DNA of 64,000 nt from Cryobacterium shii. Lineage in GTDB: Bacteria; Actinomycetota; Actinomycetes; Actinomycetales; Microbacteriaceae. Of the stretch, positions 62,120-64,000 are shown in pieces. The stretch covers positions 181,897 through 245,896 of the forward strand of contig NZ_SOFY01000011.1 of assembly GCF_004402595.1 (NCBI RefSeq), written 5' to 3'. Position 1 is the first letter of the stretch, and each line of letters begins with the position of its first letter. The notes below the pieces were generated by a model, which was not told where the DNA came from, did no database searches, and saw nothing but the letters and a program-made list of their open reading frames with translations. The position numbers were made by a program, and so were the translations under genes.

Positions 62120-63754
62120 ATGGCACATGTCGTCGTCCTGGGAGCCGGGGTATCCGGCCACACCGCAGCGCTCTATCTGAAGAAGCGTCTCGGCAAGCGC
62201 CACGAGGTCGTCGTGGTGTCGCCCAATTCGAAGTGGAACTGGATCCCCTCCAACATCTGGGTCGGGGTCGGCAGGATGAGCCCGTCCAGGGTCGTCTTCC
62301 CGCTGGCCCCGATCTACCGGCGCAAGGGCATCGGCTTCCGGCAGGCGAAGGCGGTGACGCTCTACCCGGAGGGCGATGCGGAAAGCCCCCGCGGCGCCGT
62401 CGACGTGGTCTACACCGACCCCGCGCGCGTGGGCCGGACGGAGCGCATCCGTTATGACTACCTGGTGAACGCCACCGGGCCGAAACTCAATTTCGAGACC
62501 ACGCCCGGTCTGGGCCCGGATGCCGGGAACACCGTGTCGGTGTGCACTCCGAGCCATGCGGTGGATGCCGCCGCCCGGCTCGCGGAGGTCATCGCCACAC
62601 TCAGGGCGGGCACCCCTCAGACGCTCGTCGTGGGCGTCGGACACGGTACCTGCACCTGCGAGGGCGCCGCCTTCGAGTACGCCTTCAACGTGGAGCAGGA
62701 GCTGCGGAACGCCGGGGTTCGCGACCTGGCCCAGGTGATCTACCTCACCAACGAGCACGAACTCGGCGACGTCGGCGTGGGCGGCATGACCTTCTCCACT
62801 GGGCGCCGGCGCGTCACCAGCGAGGCGTGGATGGAGTCGCTCTTCCGGGAACGCACGATGAAGGCGATCACCCAGGCCGCCGTCACCGGGATCGAGCCGG
62901 GACTGATCCACTACACCCAGATCGACGGATCAGAGAACACTCAGTCGTTCGATTTTGCGATGCTCCTGCCCCCGTTCCGCGGGGTCGGGCTAACGGCCTT
63001 CGACCGAGACGGCGTCGAGATCACCGACAAGGTCTTCGCCCCCAGCGGGTTCATGCGCGTCGACGCGAACTACGAGGCCAAGCCCTACGAGCAGTGGACG
63101 GCGCAGGACTGGCCGAGAACCTACCAGACGCCCTCGTACCGGAACGTGTTCGGCGTCGGGATCGCCTTCGCCCCGCCGCATGCCATCTCCCGCCCCTACG
63201 CCACACCGGGCGACGTCGCCATCGCGCCTTCTCCCCCGCGCACCGGCATGCCGTCGGGCGCGATGGGCAAGATCGTCGCCCTGACGATCGCGGACATGAT
63301 CCTCACCGGAGCGACGGAGCCCACCCACCACGGGTCAATGGGAGAGATGGCGGCTGCCTGCATCGCCTCCACCGGCACCGGGATCCTCTCCGGCACCGCG
63401 GCGGCCATGTCGATGTCCCCGATCGTGCCCGACCACGCCCGCCACCCGAACACGGGCGGACGGGATCCGAAGGAGACAACCGGCGACATCGGTCTCGCCG
63501 CCCACTGGGTCAAGCGAGTGCTGCACACCATGTTCATCTACAAGGCCAAGGCGTACCCGCTCTGGTATCTGATCCCCGAAATAACCGAGACCCGGCTCCA
63601 GGAGAACCCCATGGACAACGCACAGCATCGAATCGACACCGCCCCGCTGCCCGACGCGAGGGAGTTGCGTCGGCGCAGCAACCTCTTCGTTCAGTTCGTC
63701 CGGTTCCTCAGGCTGAACTTCACGATGTTCATGCCGGCCAAGCGGCATCACTAG
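62120..63754 (+). CDS. sulfide:quinone oxidoreductase-like FAD-dependent protein
   Basis: 544 residues from ATG at 62120; GTG at 62108 is less likely. The FAD motif VVVLGAGVSGHTAALYL is at the N-terminus, and FGVGIAFAPPHAISRPYATP plus PSGAMGKIVALTIADMI occupy the late region. Cysteines matching SQR positions are Cys142 (VSVCTPSHA), Cys178/Cys180 (HGTCTCEGAAFEYAF) and Cys414 (MAAACIAS). The C-terminal 50 residues are basic and hydrophobic (FVQFVRFLRLNFTMFM) and could attach to the membrane. SQRs oxidise sulfide to sulfane sulfur and reduce quinone. The upstream operator groups it with the rhodanese. The pattern is SQR-like but activity is unproven. Confidence 0.85.
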   Translation: MAHVVVLGAGVSGHTAALYLKKRLGKRHEVVVVSPNSKWNWIPSNIWVGVGRMSPSRVVFPLAPIYRRKGIGFRQAKAVTLYPEGDAESPRGAVDVVYTDPARVGRTERIRYDYLVNATGPKLNFETTPGLGPDAGNTVSVCTPSHAVDAAARLAEVIATLRAGTPQTLVVGVGHGTCTCEGAAFEYAFNVEQELRNAGVRDLAQVIYLTNEHELGDVGVGGMTFSTGRRRVTSEAWMESLFRERTMKAITQAAVTGIEPGLIHYTQIDGSENTQSFDFAMLLPPFRGVGLTAFDRDGVEITDKVFAPSGFMRVDANYEAKPYEQWTAQDWPRTYQTPSYRNVFGVGIAFAPPHAISRPYATPGDVAIAPSPPRTGMPSGAMGKIVALTIADMILTGATEPTHHGSMGEMAAACIASTGTGILSGTAAAMSMSPIVPDHARHPNTGGRDPKETTGDIGLAAHWVKRVLHTMFIYKAKAYPLWYLIPEITETRLQENPMDNAQHRIDTAPLPDARELRRRSNLFVQFVRFLRLNFTMFMPAKRHH

Positions 63755-63796
63755 TCGAGTGAGTCGTCACGGACGTGGCCGATGAGGATGCGCGGA

Positions 63797-63831
63797 GGAC
63801 GTTCTGAGGCGTGACGCCTCAGAGAACGTCC
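63797..63831 (+). terminator. hairpin after the SQR-like gene
   Basis: GGACGTTCTGAGGCG and CGCCTCAGAGAACGTCC pair with a two-base bulge around a TGA loop, about 40 bases after the stop codon. Element C starts immediately after it. Confidence 0.6.
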
Positions 63832-63841
63832 GTCCCTGACG

Positions 63842-63912
63842 AATTCGACGGAGATTTTGCCCGGATCGGCCCAGAACACTCCAAAAAGGGGGTTTTAGGC
63901 GAAAATCTCGGC
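63842..63912. repeat. dispersed inverted-repeat element, copy C (right arm decayed)
   Basis: The left arm AATTCGACGGAGATTTTG (63842-63859) and 32 bases around it match copy A exactly. The right arm is degenerate (GCGAAAATCTCGG around 63899). The interior GCCCGGATCGGCCC differs from copy A. The rest of the window up to 64000 holds no gene. Confidence 0.8.
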
Positions 63913-64000
63913 TCTCCTGCTGCATCTGTGGGTCTTTCGGAGCGCCTTAACGGCCGCACGCCGCTTCCTGTCTAGGTTTCTGACTGTCAAGGAAAGAAAC

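Overview
The window is high-GC, gene-dense DNA with many GTG starts, ATGA and GTGA overlaps and the recurrent GCATCCG/CGGATGC words common in Microbacteriaceae. A DUF222/HNH (13E12-type) gene, an Lrp/ornithine cyclodeaminase/CtlX cluster and many actinobacterial small membrane proteins fit an actinobacterium of the Microbacteriaceae (Cryobacterium-like). That placement is an inference from style and gene content. No rRNA, tRNA, CRISPR array or prophage was recognised.

Layout. 1-6 kb: 5' part of malQ, a coupled pair of related four-helix membrane proteins, a membrane-anchored UspA protein, a glutamine amidotransferase and an OmpR-type two-component system. 6-9 kb: a DUF2202 protein, a rhodanese lipoprotein, a 38-residue Cys-rich protein and two anchored proteins. 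9-13 kb: a PfkB-type sugar kinase, small membrane proteins and a GT2 glycosyltransferase operon. 13-19 kb: a broken formylglycine-generating-enzyme gene abutting a jetA-jetB-jetC (Wadjet/MksBEF-type condensin) operon without jetD. 19-22 kb: copA-copZ. 22-29 kb: DUF222/HNH protein, ICMT-like protein, cardiolipin synthase and a P2-type ATPase. 29-36 kb: a DUF4430 lipoprotein, a fused ECF transporter (EcfT-like/EcfA/EcfA') with its S component, convergent with metH. 36-44 kb: pflB without a neighbouring activase, a frameshifted cell-wall hydrolase, a thermonuclease, ctlX, ocd and their Lrp regulator. 44-54 kb: a phosphatase, scoAB with a divergent IclR regulator, a renalase-like oxidoreductase, an epimerase, a shortened AlkD, an acyl-CoA ligase and a DEAD-box helicase. 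54-64 kb: an unrecognised 711-aa lipoprotein, an SDR, an ABC1/UbiB kinase, a PhoX-like phosphatase, an ArsR/SRPBCC pair and a sulfide:quinone-oxidoreductase-like flavoprotein.

Three patterns run across gene boundaries. First, five palindromes of the type ATACCC-n(3-5)-GGGTAT lie just upstream of the CPVCN membrane pair, the rhodanese, the Cys-rich small protein, copZ-copA and the SQR-like gene. They suggest a dispersed CsoR/CstR-type copper and/or persulfide regulon whose repressor is outside the window. Second, an inverted-repeat element with 18-nt arms (AATTCGACGGAGATTTTG) occurs between genes at 40.6, 48.8 and 63.8 kb, once in inverted orientation and once with a decayed arm. Third, several genes are broken or lack a usual partner: the FGE gene, the cell-wall hydrolase, a VOC fragment, alkD, jetABC without jetD, and pflB without pflA.
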